Shown here: positions 20,017 to 28,125 of the stretch, piece by piece
Numbering within the stretch: position 1 is the first letter of the stretch
How the letters are laid out: each line of letters starts with the position of its first letter
Origin: Conexibacter sp. S30A1
GTDB lineage: Bacteria > Actinomycetota > Thermoleophilia > Solirubrobacterales > Solirubrobacteraceae
Length of the DNA: 64,000 bases
Direction of reading: 5' to 3'
Assembly (NCBI RefSeq): GCF_023330665.1
Contig: NZ_CP097127.1
Coordinates: 2,108,001 to 2,172,000 of the forward strand
Made by a program: the position numbers and the translations under genes
The notes under the pieces: generated by a model
Seen by the model: the letters and a program-made list of their open reading frames with translations, nothing else
Database searches by the model: none
What the model was told of the DNA's origin: nothing

Positions 20017-21162
20017 TTGGCTCTGCGGTACATCCGGAGGTTGGTAGTGGCAGTTCTGACGACGGCCGCGACCGTGGTGGTCGTGGCGGTGCCGATGGCC
20101 AGGGCTGGTGTGGCCAATCGTGGTTTGCCGGGGGCGCGTTCCAATCCGATTGCGCGTCTCCCGTGGGGTGTGCCGCATGACGATGCTCTGTGGAGCCTGT
20201 ACCAGTCAGCGACGGGTTGGCGTCACAAGATGCTGGGGCGGCTTGCTTTGGAGCCGCGGGCGGTGTGGCTTGGGTGGGAGAACCCGGTTGGCGAGGTGCG
20301 GGCTCAGACGGCTGCGGCGGTGGCGGCCCAGCAGAACGGGAACCCGAATGCGCTTGTCCAGTTCGCGACGTTTGAGCTGAACCCGTGGGAGAGTCGGAGG
20401 GTCAACGGGGTTGATAAGCCGGTCGTCAGTGGGTCCTGGAACGTACGCTCGGATGAGGCGTGGTATCGCAACATGGCGGCCGGGATTGGTAGCGCGCGAG
20501 CTTTGGTGATCGAGCAGGTCGATCTGCTTGTCGCGCTGAAGATCCGTTCGACGGCGCCTGAGCGGATTGACACCTACGCTGCGCGTGTGTTGAGCGCCAA
20601 GCCGCACACGACCGTCTATATCGACGCCGGAACGACCGGTTGGACGACCCCTGTTCGCGATGCGAAGTTGCTGATCCGCAATGGCATCCGCTATGCACGT
20701 GGGTTCTCGCTCGACGACACCGACTACGACCCGACGGCAAAGGAAGATGTGTTCGGGGCGAAGATCGTCGCGGCGTTGGCGAGGCTTGGTGTGAGGGGCA
20801 AGCATTTCATCGTGAACACTGACCAGAACGGGCAGCCATACAAGCCCCATCAGCTCAATGGCAGGGGGATCAACGACGCGCCGAGATGCCATGGCCGCAT
20901 TCAGAGCGTCTGTCAGCGGACTGGGATCCTGCCGACCGTCAACGTCGCGTCGCCGCGGTGGCGGCTCGGGCCTGTGGCCGCAAGGGACGCCAGGCGCTAC
21001 TGCGACGGCTACGTCTGGGTGGGACAGCCCTGGGCGATAGATGGCGGCCCGTTCGTCCCGCAGTACGCGCTGTGGCTTGCCGAGAACGGCAAGTACCGAC
21101 CGCTGCAGGGTCGGGCTCAGGCCAGGCACCGCGTCCACCCGCTGGGCAGGTCCTCTCGGTGA
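20017..21162 (+). CDS. Secreted GH6-like (cellulase/cellobiohydrolase family) protein
   Basis: 381 residues from a TTG at 20017, preceded by AGGAGG at 20006-20011. A signal peptide covers about 1-30. GH6 landmarks are recognisable: VIEQVDLL (D169, at the place of the proton-donor Asp), YIDAGTTGW (201-209), ARGFSLDDTDY (227-237), FIVNTDQNG (264-272) and YVWVGQPWAIDGG (332-344). The usual Arg-Asp-Cys of the first active-site loop is replaced by WESRR (124-128), so activity may be altered. Third codon positions are noticeably less GC-biased than in neighbours, hinting at acquisition. Confidence 0.72.
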   Translation: MALRYIRRLVVAVLTTAATVVVVAVPMARAGVANRGLPGARSNPIARLPWGVPHDDALWSLYQSATGWRHKMLGRLALEPRAVWLGWENPVGEVRAQTAAAVAAQQNGNPNALVQFATFELNPWESRRVNGVDKPVVSGSWNVRSDEAWYRNMAAGIGSARALVIEQVDLLVALKIRSTAPERIDTYAARVLSAKPHTTVYIDAGTTGWTTPVRDAKLLIRNGIRYARGFSLDDTDYDPTAKEDVFGAKIVAALARLGVRGKHFIVNTDQNGQPYKPHQLNGRGINDAPRCHGRIQSVCQRTGILPTVNVASPRWRLGPVAARDARRYCDGYVWVGQPWAIDGGPFVPQYALWLAENGKYRPLQGRAQARHRVHPLGRSSR

Positions 21163-21172
21163 GACGGAGAAG

Positions 21173-21198
21173 CCCAGGGTGCTCTCGAGCACCCTGGG
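21173..21198 (+). terminator. Hairpin after the GH6-like gene
   Basis: Perfect 11-bp arms (21173-21183 and 21188-21198) around CTCG, 11 bp after the stop codon. No U-run follows, so the call rests on position and stem strength. Confidence 0.6.
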
Positions 21199-21215
21199 CG
21201 CCACTCAGTTAGACC

Positions 21216-22678
21216 CAATACCGTTAAGTTAAGCCGCTAGGATGGTGATTGAGTCCTCGGGCGGGTTGGTTGGTTGTGGCCGGTCGCGGTGCTCGGGGCG
21301 TTTGACTGCCCAGTTGCTCATCTTGCGTTTGATCACGCGCGGGTTGGCGCGCAGGCGTCGTTCGGGGAGCGGCTCGTGGAGGATCTCACTGATCGCTTGC
21401 TGTTGGGCGGCGGCGATCGTCTGGGGGGGAAAATCCCGGGTGGGATCTGGTGCTGCGACGGGCGGCGCGGAGGCCTCTGGTGAACGATAAGCGGTCAGGG
21501 TCGATGTCGGCTCGGAGCGCGGCGTCGTGCATCAGCCGGCGGATCGCGTAGTGAGTGCACAGGTAGCCGTAGGCTTCTTGGTAGATGCCGGCGGGTTGCT
21601 TGGAACGCAGCACGACGCGCGGGCCGCGCTGGTGGGTTTTCAGCTCGTCGAGGGTGCTCTCCAGCTCCCAGCGCTCGCTGTAGAGCGCGGCGAGCTCGGA
21701 GGCGGGCGCCCGGTCTGGGTCCTCGATCGTGCACAACAGCCGGTAGCGCTCCTCGGCCTGCGGCACGCCGGGATCATCGATGCCGTACTCCACGACCCGC
21801 ACCTGTGCGCCGTCGCGATGGGCGTGACGGTCTGAGAAGGAGTACACGGTGGACAGATACGAGCCGTCGGGAAGCGGTCGCTCGCGCGGCAGGACCATGT
21901 TCGACTTCACGCGCCAGAGCAGCTGCGCCCCGGCACGTCGGGCGTTTTGGAAGCGCTCGAAGCTGTAGAAGCCACGGTCGGCCAGGCACAGCATTCCGGG
22001 TGAAAGCGCCCCCAACAACTGGTCGGTCAGCTCCTGCTCAGAACTGGTGTACGGGCCGAGCGCCGCGCCGGTGATCGCGTGCGTCCCGCATTCGGACAGC
22101 GCAACCAGACGCAACTGCGGGAACGCTCCCCCACCCTCGCGCCGTGACGAGCCAGGACGCCCGAACGCCTCGTCATTCGCGGCCGTGTCGGGCACATCCA
22201 GACACGTCCCGTCGAGGCTCATCAACCGCAGACCGCGATAGAACGCCCCGCGCGTCGCCGCTGCAGCCAAGGGCGAGCAGGCGGCCCCGAACAACAACTG
22301 CAAAGGCTCGGACCCCAGCCGCTTGCGCGCCATGAAGATCGCCGGCTTGCTCGGCACCTCCCACGCCCGCTGCCAGCCCGACTCCCACGCCAACCCCTCG
22401 ACCAGCAGGCGCATCACCTCCTCATAAGAGGAACCCGAGAACAGCGCCATCGCCAGCACGTAGTAGACAACCACCCGCGCCGGCAGCAACCGCTGCCGGC
22501 GCTCCACGCGTCCAGCTTCGGCGACCACCGCGTCAACCAGCTCCGGCGGGAATACCCGCGTCAGAACACCGATAGAGATGTGATCCGAGAGCCGCTGATC
22601 ACTCGCAGGCTTGACCCAACCAGCACGAGGCACGCGATAACGATAACCCCACCCCCGGACACTAACTTAACGGTATTG
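21216..22678 (-). mobile_element. Complete IS4-family insertion sequence
   Basis: 1463 bp. The ends are 16-bp inverted repeats reading CAATACCGTTAAGTTA inward from both sides, at 21216-21231 and 22663-22678. The flanks carry a perfect 10-bp target duplication CAGTTAGACC at 21206-21215 and 22679-22688. A 10-bp duplication fits the IS4 family. The exact duplication shows a recent, simple insertion. The one internal gene is the transposase on the minus strand. Confidence 0.93.
21386..22633 (-). CDS. IS4-family DDE transposase
   Basis: 415 residues, apparently intact. The N-terminal IS4 domain (about 10-120, with the PPELVDAVVAEAGR start) is followed by the RNase-H-fold catalytic core: first Asp in MSLDGTCLDVPD (about 142-153), second Asp in CLADRGFYSFERF (about 220) and the Glu in YSERWELESTLDELK (about 318-332), the YREK-like box of the family. 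It catalyses cut-and-paste movement of the surrounding element. The reading frame is whole, so the element could still be active. Confidence 0.93.
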   Translation of the reverse strand: MPRAGWVKPASDQRLSDHISIGVLTRVFPPELVDAVVAEAGRVERRQRLLPARVVVYYVLAMALFSGSSYEEVMRLLVEGLAWESGWQRAWEVPSKPAIFMARKRLGSEPLQLLFGAACSPLAAAATRGAFYRGLRLMSLDGTCLDVPDTAANDEAFGRPGSSRREGGGAFPQLRLVALSECGTHAITGAALGPYTSSEQELTDQLLGALSPGMLCLADRGFYSFERFQNARRAGAQLLWRVKSNMVLPRERPLPDGSYLSTVYSFSDRHAHRDGAQVRVVEYGIDDPGVPQAEERYRLLCTIEDPDRAPASELAALYSERWELESTLDELKTHQRGPRVVLRSKQPAGIYQEAYGYLCTHYAIRRLMHDAALRADIDPDRLSFTRGLRAARRSTRSHPGFSPPDDRRRPTASDQ

Positions 22679-22688
22679 CAGTTAGACC

Positions 22689-23050
22689 TTCTCTCCGACC
22701 TGGGTCCTGGGCCGCTGGTCCAGGTGATGGGCACGTCGGCGTATCAGCTGGGATGGCAGTACCTGCATCCAGGCCTGGGCTGACGCGCGGCGTCTCGCCT
22801 TCGGACGACTGCTCGCGGAAAGTTCAGATGCACCTGGCGCTACAGCAGCCCCTCTGACTCATCCAGCGGCTCGGGATCGGTCTGCGCCGATGACTCGGCT
22901 GGCGGGTCCGTCACCTGCCGCTATGCCTGTACCGGTTCCGACTGGGGATGGCCGGGCTCGAGCGGCGTCCGAATCGCTTCGTGATTGGCGATCTTGATCA
23001 CGAACATGTGTACCGCACCGGCCGGCTCGAAGGTGATGCTTGACTCTTGG
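22689..23050. other. Gene-poor degraded stretch right of the IS4 element
   Basis: No intact gene. A short plus frame ends at 22783 and a short minus frame spans 22921-23050, neither matching a family I know. Removing the IS4 element and one target copy does not restore a recognisable gene across the junction. Confidence 0.5.
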
Positions 23051-23326
23051 TCAGCAGGCGCGGATCGTCTGGTGTTGGAGCTCGCCAAACAGGATCTCAA
23101 CCGCAAGTTCGCCGCCCCGGCAGGGGACGACCGCGCGGATGGACGAGGCGGTCAGGATCTGGTCGAGCTCCTGGGCCCTCCCGATCGCCGGCCCGCTCGT
23201 GATCCCCTCACCGTCCATGCACTCGTCGACTACGACCTCGCAGCCTCGCTCTTCAAGCCCGCCGCACGGCCGCATCAAGGCGCGTACGACGCGTTCGTGC
23301 GCCCGCCCCCGGCTACCCGGCGCCAC
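23051..23326 (-). pseudogene. Fragment of an S66 (MccF/LD-carboxypeptidase-like) serine peptidase
   Basis: On the minus strand the residues GLEERGCEVVVDECMDGEG, a RAQELDQIL helix and IRAVVPCRGGELAVEIL match the N-terminal third of MccF-type S66 peptidases, where the GGE turn follows the predicted strand. The catalytic Ser-His-Glu region and the C-terminal domain are missing, and the frame stops just after IRA. Members cleave murein tetrapeptides or microcin C-like toxins. This copy must be non-functional. Confidence 0.6.
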
Positions 23327-23350
23327 TTCCCCGCCAAGCCGGCTTCAGAA

Positions 23351-23541
23351 GCGTGCTCTATCCATTGAGCTACGAGGGCGTGCGTGCGCCCCGCCCAATG
23401 TACGTCAGGCGCTGTCCTGCGTGTCGTCGTCCTCTTCGGCATACAGCGACTCGGCCGCCAGCTGCTCGCCGAGCTTGCTCCAGAGCTTGATCTCGAGGTA
23501 GTCACAGCGTGAAGGACGCATACCCGAAGAGCTCATAGCCA
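23351..23541. repeat. Mosaic duplicate of the tRNA-Arg/26.5-kb gene segment
   Basis: 23351-23505 is identical, by eye, to 26449-26603 (the first 29 nt of tRNA-Arg on its strand, the spacer and the 3' end of the neighbouring gene). 23505-23541 then matches 26878-26914 of the same gene. The copy therefore lacks 274 bp (26604-26877). Identity implies a recent event. Confidence 0.88.
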
Positions 23542-23584
23542 CGATCAGCGAGCCGCCGACGGTCGGATCGGTCGGGACGGTCAC
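23405..23584 (-). pseudogene. Chimeric short frame made of three gene pieces
   Basis: A GTG at 23584 opens a 59-codon minus-strand frame. Its first residues (VPTDPTVGGSLI) resemble the start of the small hydrophobic protein at 15781. The middle comes from the 26.9-kb gene piece in a shifted frame. The end (DYLEIKLWSKLGEQL to the stop) is identical to the C-terminus of the gene at 26503-27138, in its native frame. Expression is not expected but cannot be excluded. Confidence 0.55.
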
Positions 23585-23627
23585 ACGCTGGTTCTAGCCA
23601 CCGGCGCTGGACTCAAGGCGTATCATG

Positions 23628-23648
23628 TGACACAGGTAGTAGGTGTCA
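23628..23648 (+). promoter_or_regulatory. Probable autoregulatory operator of the AbrB-type antitoxin
   Basis: TGACAC and GTGTCA form a perfect inverted repeat with a 9-nt spacer just upstream of AGGAG and the ATG at 23657. A TATCAT hexamer at 23621-23626 could be the -10 box. Antitoxins of this type usually bind such repeats. Confidence 0.6.
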
Positions 23649-23656
23649 GGAGCAAG

Positions 23657-23884
23657 ATGCGTCTCAACAGCAAGGGCCAGGTCACGATTCCCGCACAGCT
23701 ACGCGAACGCCACGGACTCCATGTGGGGGACGAGCTCGACGTGGTCGACGAAGCCGGCGCCTTGCGGATCGTCCGGACTCCCGGGAGCGAGAGCCGCGGC
23801 GAGCGGATCGTGCAACGGATGCGCGGTCGCGCCAACACCACGATGAGCACCGATCAGCTGCTGCGCCTGCTTCGTGACGAGTGA
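23657..23884 (+). CDS. AbrB/MazE-fold (VapB-type) antitoxin
   Basis: 75 residues from the ATG at 23657, which has AGGAG 4 nt upstream; the longer GTG-initiated frame at 23627 overlaps the operator and is rejected. The swapped-hairpin DNA-binding domain fills residues 1-45 (MRLNSKGQVTIPAQLRERHGL, then VGDELDVV). The C-terminal tail (MSTDQLLRLLRDE) would wrap the cognate PIN toxin. The partner gene immediately downstream is split by an insertion sequence, so this antitoxin is now orphaned. Confidence 0.88.
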   Translation: MRLNSKGQVTIPAQLRERHGLHVGDELDVVDEAGALRIVRTPGSESRGERIVQRMRGRANTTMSTDQLLRLLRDE

Positions 23885-24016
23885 TCCCCATCCAGCCGGC
23901 CGGACTGTCACGTTGGTCGACTCGAGTGTGCTGCTCGACGTGCTCACCGACGATGACACCTGGGGCCAGTGGTCACGACGGGCTCTAGCCCGAAGTTCCT
24001 TCGGTAGTCACGCTTG

Positions 24017-24060
24017 AAAACGGCCGCATTCCCTGTGTTCGTCGGGGATAGCGGCCTTTT
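24017..24060. terminator. Bidirectional terminator-like hairpin in the IS left end
   Basis: AAAACGGCCGC and GCGGCCTTTT flank further pairing (TCCC/GGGA-like) and a loop. A T-run follows the stem on the plus strand and on the minus strand alike. It sits before the transposase and would block read-through from the toxin-antitoxin promoter. Confidence 0.65.
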
Positions 24061-24116
24061 CTACGGGCAACAGTGTAGTCACAACATCCGTCCGGTGGAT
24101 GCGATATAGTCCAGGC

Positions 24117-25859
24117 ATGCCAGCGAAGACACGTCACATCGGTGCGATGCATGTGGTCACGAACAGGATTCGTCGTGGTGAGAAGGAGTACACCGCGACC
24201 TTGTTGCGGCGGTCATATCGGCAAGACGGGAAGGTCAAGAAGGAAACGCTCGCGAACCTGTCGCACCTCCCGGCCGAGGCGATCGACGCGATCCGGCGGG
24301 TGCTGGCGGGCGAGAGCCTGATGAGCGCCGATGACGCGTTCGAGATCGAGCGGTCCTTGCCCGCGGGGCATGTGAACGCCGCGCTGATCATGGCGCGGCG
24401 GCTGGGTTTGGCGGAGCTGCTGGACCCGCGGTCCTCGCGTGATCGGGATCTGTGCATGGCGATGATCGTCTCGCGGGTGATCTCCCCGGGATCGAAGCTG
24501 TCGACCGTGCGCTCGTTGGGGCAGTCGACGCTGGCGTCAGAGCTCGGGGTCGAAGGTGTTGATGAGGACGATCTTTACGCCGCGATGGACTGGCTTTACG
24601 AGCGCCAGGCCCGGATCGAGGACCGTCTCGCCAAGCGTCACCTCAACGTTGGGGAGATGGTGCTCTATGACGTGTCCTCCTCCTATTTCGAGGGCCGCGC
24701 CTGTCCTTTGGGGAAGCTCGGCTACTCGCGGGACGGACAGAAGAACCTGCCCCAGATCGTCTACGGGTTGCTCTGTGACAAGCACGGCCGGCCCGTCAGC
24801 ATCGAGGTGTTCTCCGGCGAGACCCATGACGACAAGACCCTCCCCGCACAGGTCAGGAAGGTCAAGGACCGCTTCGGGCTGGCGCGTGTCACTGTTGTGA
24901 CTGATCGCGGGATGGTCACCAAAGCGAACATCGAGACCCTCACCCGCACGGAGGGGGTCTCCTGGATCACTGCGCTGAAGGCCCCCACGATCAAGAAACT
25001 CGTCCGCGACGGCATCTTCCAGCCGTCGCTGTTCGATCAGCAGAACCTCGGCGAGATTACCGACGTCAACGAGTTCCCTGGGGAGCGTTTGATCGTGTGC
25101 CGCAACCCACTTGTTGGTGCTCAGCGCGCCCGCAAACGCACCCTGTTGCTGGACGCGACAGAGCAGGAACTGGCGGCGATCAAGACCCGGGTGGACAAAG
25201 GCACTTTGCTCGGCTCAGCGCAGATCGGCCTGGCCGTCGGGCCGGCCCTGAAGCGCTTCCACGTCAAGAAACACTTCGACATCCACATAAGCGACATGGA
25301 GTTCACCTACCAGCGCAAACAGGAGCAGATCGACACGGAGGCCGCCCTCGACGGGTTCTACATCCTGCGCACCAACCACACCGCCGCTGAGGTTCCAGCC
25401 GGAGATGTCGTCCGCACCTACAAGAACCTTGAGCAGGCCGAGCGAGCGTTCCGGTCCCTGAAAGGCCCGGACCTACAGATCCGGCCGATCCATCACCACC
25501 TCGAGAACCGGGTCCGGTCCCATGTGCTGATCTGCATGCTCGCTTACTACCTCACCTGGCATTTGAAGGCCGCATGGAAACCGCTGTTGTTCACCGACGA
25601 GAACCGCCCCGAGAACGACGACCCGGTCGCCAAAGCCGTCCGCTCACCCGAAGCTGAGACCAAGGCCCGGACGAAACAGACGACCGACGGCGGCACTGCT
25701 CACAGCTACCAGACGCTGCTCAGCGAACTGGCGACCCAGACCCGGAACCGCACCCGACTCGCCGGCCGGACCGACACGTTCGAGAAGCTGACCCAGCCCA
25801 CAGCACTCCAAGCCCAAGCGCTCAAGCTCACCACGAACGCCCCAGTCGTGATCAAGTAG
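24117..25859 (+). CDS. IS1634-family transposase
   Basis: About 580 residues; ATGs at 24099 and 24117 are both possible, and the second matches the usual MPAKT-like start. The DDE core is intact: Asp in MVLYDVSSSYFEG, Asp in VTVVTDRGMVTK and Glu in LEQAERAFRSLKGPDLQIRP, then the HHHLENRVRSHVLICMLAYYL helix typical of the family. The C-terminal 90 residues are basic and flexible. The frame is uninterrupted, so the element may be mobile. Confidence 0.93.
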   Translation: MPAKTRHIGAMHVVTNRIRRGEKEYTATLLRRSYRQDGKVKKETLANLSHLPAEAIDAIRRVLAGESLMSADDAFEIERSLPAGHVNAALIMARRLGLAELLDPRSSRDRDLCMAMIVSRVISPGSKLSTVRSLGQSTLASELGVEGVDEDDLYAAMDWLYERQARIEDRLAKRHLNVGEMVLYDVSSSYFEGRACPLGKLGYSRDGQKNLPQIVYGLLCDKHGRPVSIEVFSGETHDDKTLPAQVRKVKDRFGLARVTVVTDRGMVTKANIETLTRTEGVSWITALKAPTIKKLVRDGIFQPSLFDQQNLGEITDVNEFPGERLIVCRNPLVGAQRARKRTLLLDATEQELAAIKTRVDKGTLLGSAQIGLAVGPALKRFHVKKHFDIHISDMEFTYQRKQEQIDTEAALDGFYILRTNHTAAEVPAGDVVRTYKNLEQAERAFRSLKGPDLQIRPIHHHLENRVRSHVLICMLAYYLTWHLKAAWKPLLFTDENRPENDDPVAKAVRSPEAETKARTKQTTDGGTAHSYQTLLSELATQTRNRTRLAGRTDTFEKLTQPTALQAQALKLTTNAPVVIK

Positions 25860-26307
25860 ACACAACCCCGACACCCCAAAACCCTGACGATCCCAGCAAA
25901 TAAGCCAGATTTCGCCGCGTCACCGGGGGGAACTTCGGTCTAGCTCAGGCCGCCGACCAGGGGCACCTGGTGATCAACCCGATCGTCTACGCCGAGATCT
26001 CCACTGGGTTTGACCGCGTAGAGGAGCTCGACCAGGCGGTACCGGCGGATGACTTCGAGCGCGAGGCGCTGCCGTTCCAGGCAGGCTTCCTGGCAGGTAA
26101 GGCTTACCTTGCCTATCGCAGGCGCGGCGGACAGCGACGCTCGCCGCTACCGGACTTCTACATCGGTGCCCATGCCGCCGTCCGTGGGTACAGGCTGCTC
26201 ACCCGCGACGCTGCCCGCTACCGGACCTCCTTTCCGTCGCTGCCGCTGATCGCACCGGAAAGCTGACCAGCGGGCGAGACGGACGCGCCATCTGCCGTCG
26301 TCGCATT

Positions 26308-26351
26308 CTTTGTGAGCTGGACCACCAGATCCGGTGGTCCAGCTCACAAAG
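26308..26351. terminator. Perfect 19-bp inverted repeat beside tRNA-Arg
   Basis: Arms at 26308-26326 and 26333-26351 are exact complements around AGATCC. It lies 55 bp past the 3' end of the minus-strand tRNA and 42 bp past the toxin stop, so it may end both transcripts. There is no clear U-tract, so an alternative role cannot be excluded. Confidence 0.55.
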
Positions 26352-26405
26352 TTCGCTCCCAGAAGGCCACCAGCGATACAAGCAGCCACAAACGGCACCG
26401 GAGAG

Positions 26406-26477
26406 TGCCCCCGGCAGGAATCGAACCTGCATCCCGCGCTTAGGAGGCGCGTGCTCTATCCATTGAGCTACGAGGGC
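26406..26477 (-). tRNA. tRNA-Arg (anticodon CCU)
   Basis: Minus-strand cloverleaf of 72 nt. The acceptor arms GCCCTCG and CGGGGGC pair (one U-G), with discriminator A. The D stem is GCTC/GAGC. The anticodon stem CGCGC/GCGCG carries loop CTCCTAA (anticodon CCT). The T arm is GCAGG/CCTGC with TTCGATT. CCA is not encoded. It decodes AGG. The first 29 nt of the gene also occur in the partial copy at 23351-23379. Confidence 0.95.
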
Positions 26478-26502
26478 GTGCGTGCGCCCCGCCCAATGTA
26501 CG

Positions 26503-27138
26503 TCAGGCGCTGTCCTGCGTGTCGTCGTCCTCTTCGGCATACAGCGACTCGGCCGCCAGCTGCTCGCCGAGCTTGCTCCAGAGCTTGATCTCGAGGTAGT
26601 CACCGCGATAGTTGTCGGGCGCGATCAGGGTGAAGTGCTGCCCGTCGAGCTCGCACTGGTCCACAGCATGGTCGGCCAGCTCCGCGGTCACCACGGCACC
26701 GCCGCTGACCAGCGGAGCGCCCCAGATCAGCGTCATCTCGGCCCGCTCGCCACCCTCCCCACGCCAGTCGCCCAGCACCATCTCGTTGAGGTCAAGCTGC
26801 CAGTCGGGGTTGGCCTCCGCCACATCCCCGGTGAAGTCCGCACGCGCCTCGAGCTCGTCGGCCTCACCCGAGTCATCCAGCGTGAAGGACGCATACCCGA
26901 AGAGCTCATAGCCAAGCTCGGTGCGCGCAACCGCCGGCACGTAGGTGCGGCCGTAAAGGCTGCGGTCAGGGAACCAGCGGACCTCGCCGGGGCTGCCGAT
27001 CTCCTCGCCCTCGGCGTCGATGTCCGCGCAGGCGGCCAGGAACTGCTCGTGCAGCAGCCCCATCAGGCGCTCGTTCAGGCAGTCGGGCTGCGGCGGCTCG
27101 GCGGCGAAGCTGATCACGAAGCGGTCGGTCGGCGGCAT
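26503..27138 (-). CDS. Conserved-looking hypothetical protein
   Basis: 211 residues, soluble and strongly acidic, ending in an acidic EEDDDTQDSA tail. No domain recognised. It has alternating strand-like segments and few cysteines (near 20, 37 and 167), and no signal peptide. Codon use fits the core genome. Parts of its 3' end are duplicated at 23351-23541. It is 27 bp downstream of the UDP-glucuronate decarboxylase start region on the same strand and may share its transcript. Confidence 0.6.
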   Translation of the reverse strand: MPPTDRFVISFAAEPPQPDCLNERLMGLLHEQFLAACADIDAEGEEIGSPGEVRWFPDRSLYGRTYVPAVARTELGYELFGYASFTLDDSGEADELEARADFTGDVAEANPDWQLDLNEMVLGDWRGEGGERAEMTLIWGAPLVSGGAVVTAELADHAVDQCELDGQHFTLIAPDNYRGDYLEIKLWSKLGEQLAAESLYAEEDDDTQDSA

Positions 27139-27165
27139 CTGCGCTACCCGTATCCCTCTGAAGCC

Positions 27166-28113
27166 TCAGGCGCTCCGGCCCGTGAGCCGCTCGTGGCCTG
27201 CACCCGCAAGCGTCCGCTCAAGCCCCTCGCGCAGCGCCACGGCCGGCTCCCAGCCGAGCAGCTCACGCGCCTTGCTGATGTCCGGCTGGCGTACCTGCGG
27301 GTCGTCGACCGGCAGCTCGGCAAACACGATCTCCGACCGGGAGCCGGTCAGCTCGATGATCACCTGGGCCAGCTCAAGCAGCGTGAACTCGTTGGGGTTG
27401 CCGATGTTCACCGGCTCGTGGCAGCCGGACTCGGCCAGCAGGATGATCCCGCGGATCAGATCGTCCACGTAACAGAACGAGCGCGTCTGGGAGCCGTCGC
27501 CAAAGACCGTCAGCGGCTGTCCCTGCAGCGCCTGGCGCAGGAACGTCGGGATCGCGCGACCGTCGTGGGGTCGCATGCGCGGACCGTAGGTGTTGAAGAT
27601 CCTCACGATCGCCGTGTCCACACCCTGCTGGCGGTGGTAGGCCATGGTCAGCGCCTCGGAGAAGCGCTTGGCCTCGTCATAGACCCCCCGCGGCCCGATC
27701 GGGTTCACGTGGCCCCAGTAGCTCTCGGGCTGTGGATGCACCTGCGGGTCGCCGTAGACCTCGCTGGTCGAGGCGGTCAGGAAGCGGGCGCGGTGGCGCT
27801 TGGCCAGGCCGAGCGTGTGGTGCGTTCCGTAGGAGCCGACCTTGAGCGTGTGCAGGGGGATCCGCAGGTAGTCGATCGGCGAGGCCGGGGAGGCGAAGTG
27901 GTAGACGTAGTCAACCGGCTCCTCCACGTGGTAGGGCTCGATGATGTCGAGGTTCAGGTGCACGAAGCGCTCGCCGCGCAGGTGCGCGATGTTCTCGAGC
28001 GTGCCGGTCTCGAGGTTGTCCACACAGATCACGCGATGACCCTTCGCGAGCAGCGCGTCGCACAGGTGCGAACCGAGAAAGCCGGCGCCGCCGGTCACCA
28101 GTGAGGTTGTCAT
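27166..28113 (-). CDS. UDP-glucuronate decarboxylase (UDP-xylose synthase)
   Basis: 315-residue extended SDR converting UDP-glucuronate to UDP-xylose. The NAD motif [10 protein letters not shown] is at 7-16. STSEVYGDP starts at 115, and the family signature continues with [18 protein letters not shown] and YDEAKR (catalytic Y145 and K149). The [16 protein letters not shown] and [10 protein letters not shown] blocks follow. These features separate UXS from UDP-glucose 4-epimerases. It likely supplies a pentose donor for the envelope glycosyltransferases. The upstream gap to the MoaD-MoaE gene is 12 bp. Confidence 0.9.
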   Translation of the reverse strand: MTTSLVTGGAGFLGSHLCDALLAKGHRVICVDNLETGTLENIAHLRGERFVHLNLDIIEPYHVEEPVDYVYHFASPASPIDYLRIPLHTLKVGSYGTHHTLGLAKRHRARFLTASTSEVYGDPQVHPQPESYWGHVNPIGPRGVYDEAKRFSEALTMAYHRQQGVDTAIVRIFNTYGPRMRPHDGRAIPTFLRQALQGQPLTVFGDGSQTRSFCYVDDLIRGIILLAESGCHEPVNIGNPNEFTLLELAQVIIELTGSRSEIVFAELPVDDPQVRQPDISKARELLGWEPAVALREGLERTLAGAGHERLTGRSA

Positions 28114-28125
28114 CTGACGCGCAAT

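Larger units (their letters stand above)
23990..25938 (+). mobile_element. IS1634-family insertion sequence
   Basis: 1949 bp with terminal inverted repeats beginning CCGAAGTTCC at 23990-23999 and its complement at 25929-25938. The match continues imperfectly inward. Direct 6-bp target copies TCTAGC lie at 23984-23989 and 25939-25944. The target is the PIN toxin gene. One long transposase gene is inside, and a strong hairpin stands between the left end and the gene. Confidence 0.92.
23913..26266 (+). pseudogene. PIN-domain (VapC-type) toxin interrupted by IS1634-family element
   Basis: Joining 23913-23989 to 25945-26266, which removes the IS and one 6-bp target copy, gives an unbroken frame of 132 residues. 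It has all four PIN acidic residues: the Asp in VDSSVLLDVL, the Glu in VYAEI, and the Asps in PDFYIGAHA and TRDAARY. The start is probably the TTG at 23913. The product would have been a Mg-dependent ribonuclease neutralised by the upstream antitoxin. As it stands, translation ends inside the IS left end. Confidence 0.88.

Noticed and set aside
18732..20144. 470-codon minus frame opposite GH3
   Set aside because: Arg-rich composition and no conserved motif; a shadow frame.
23351..26477. Classical att-site duplication at tRNA-Arg
   Set aside because: The duplicated part is the tRNA 5' portion and upstream DNA, with an internal deletion, and there is no integrase between the copies.
26482..28104. 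540-codon plus frame across the hypothetical gene and UXS
   Set aside because: Antisense to two well-supported genes; no domain.
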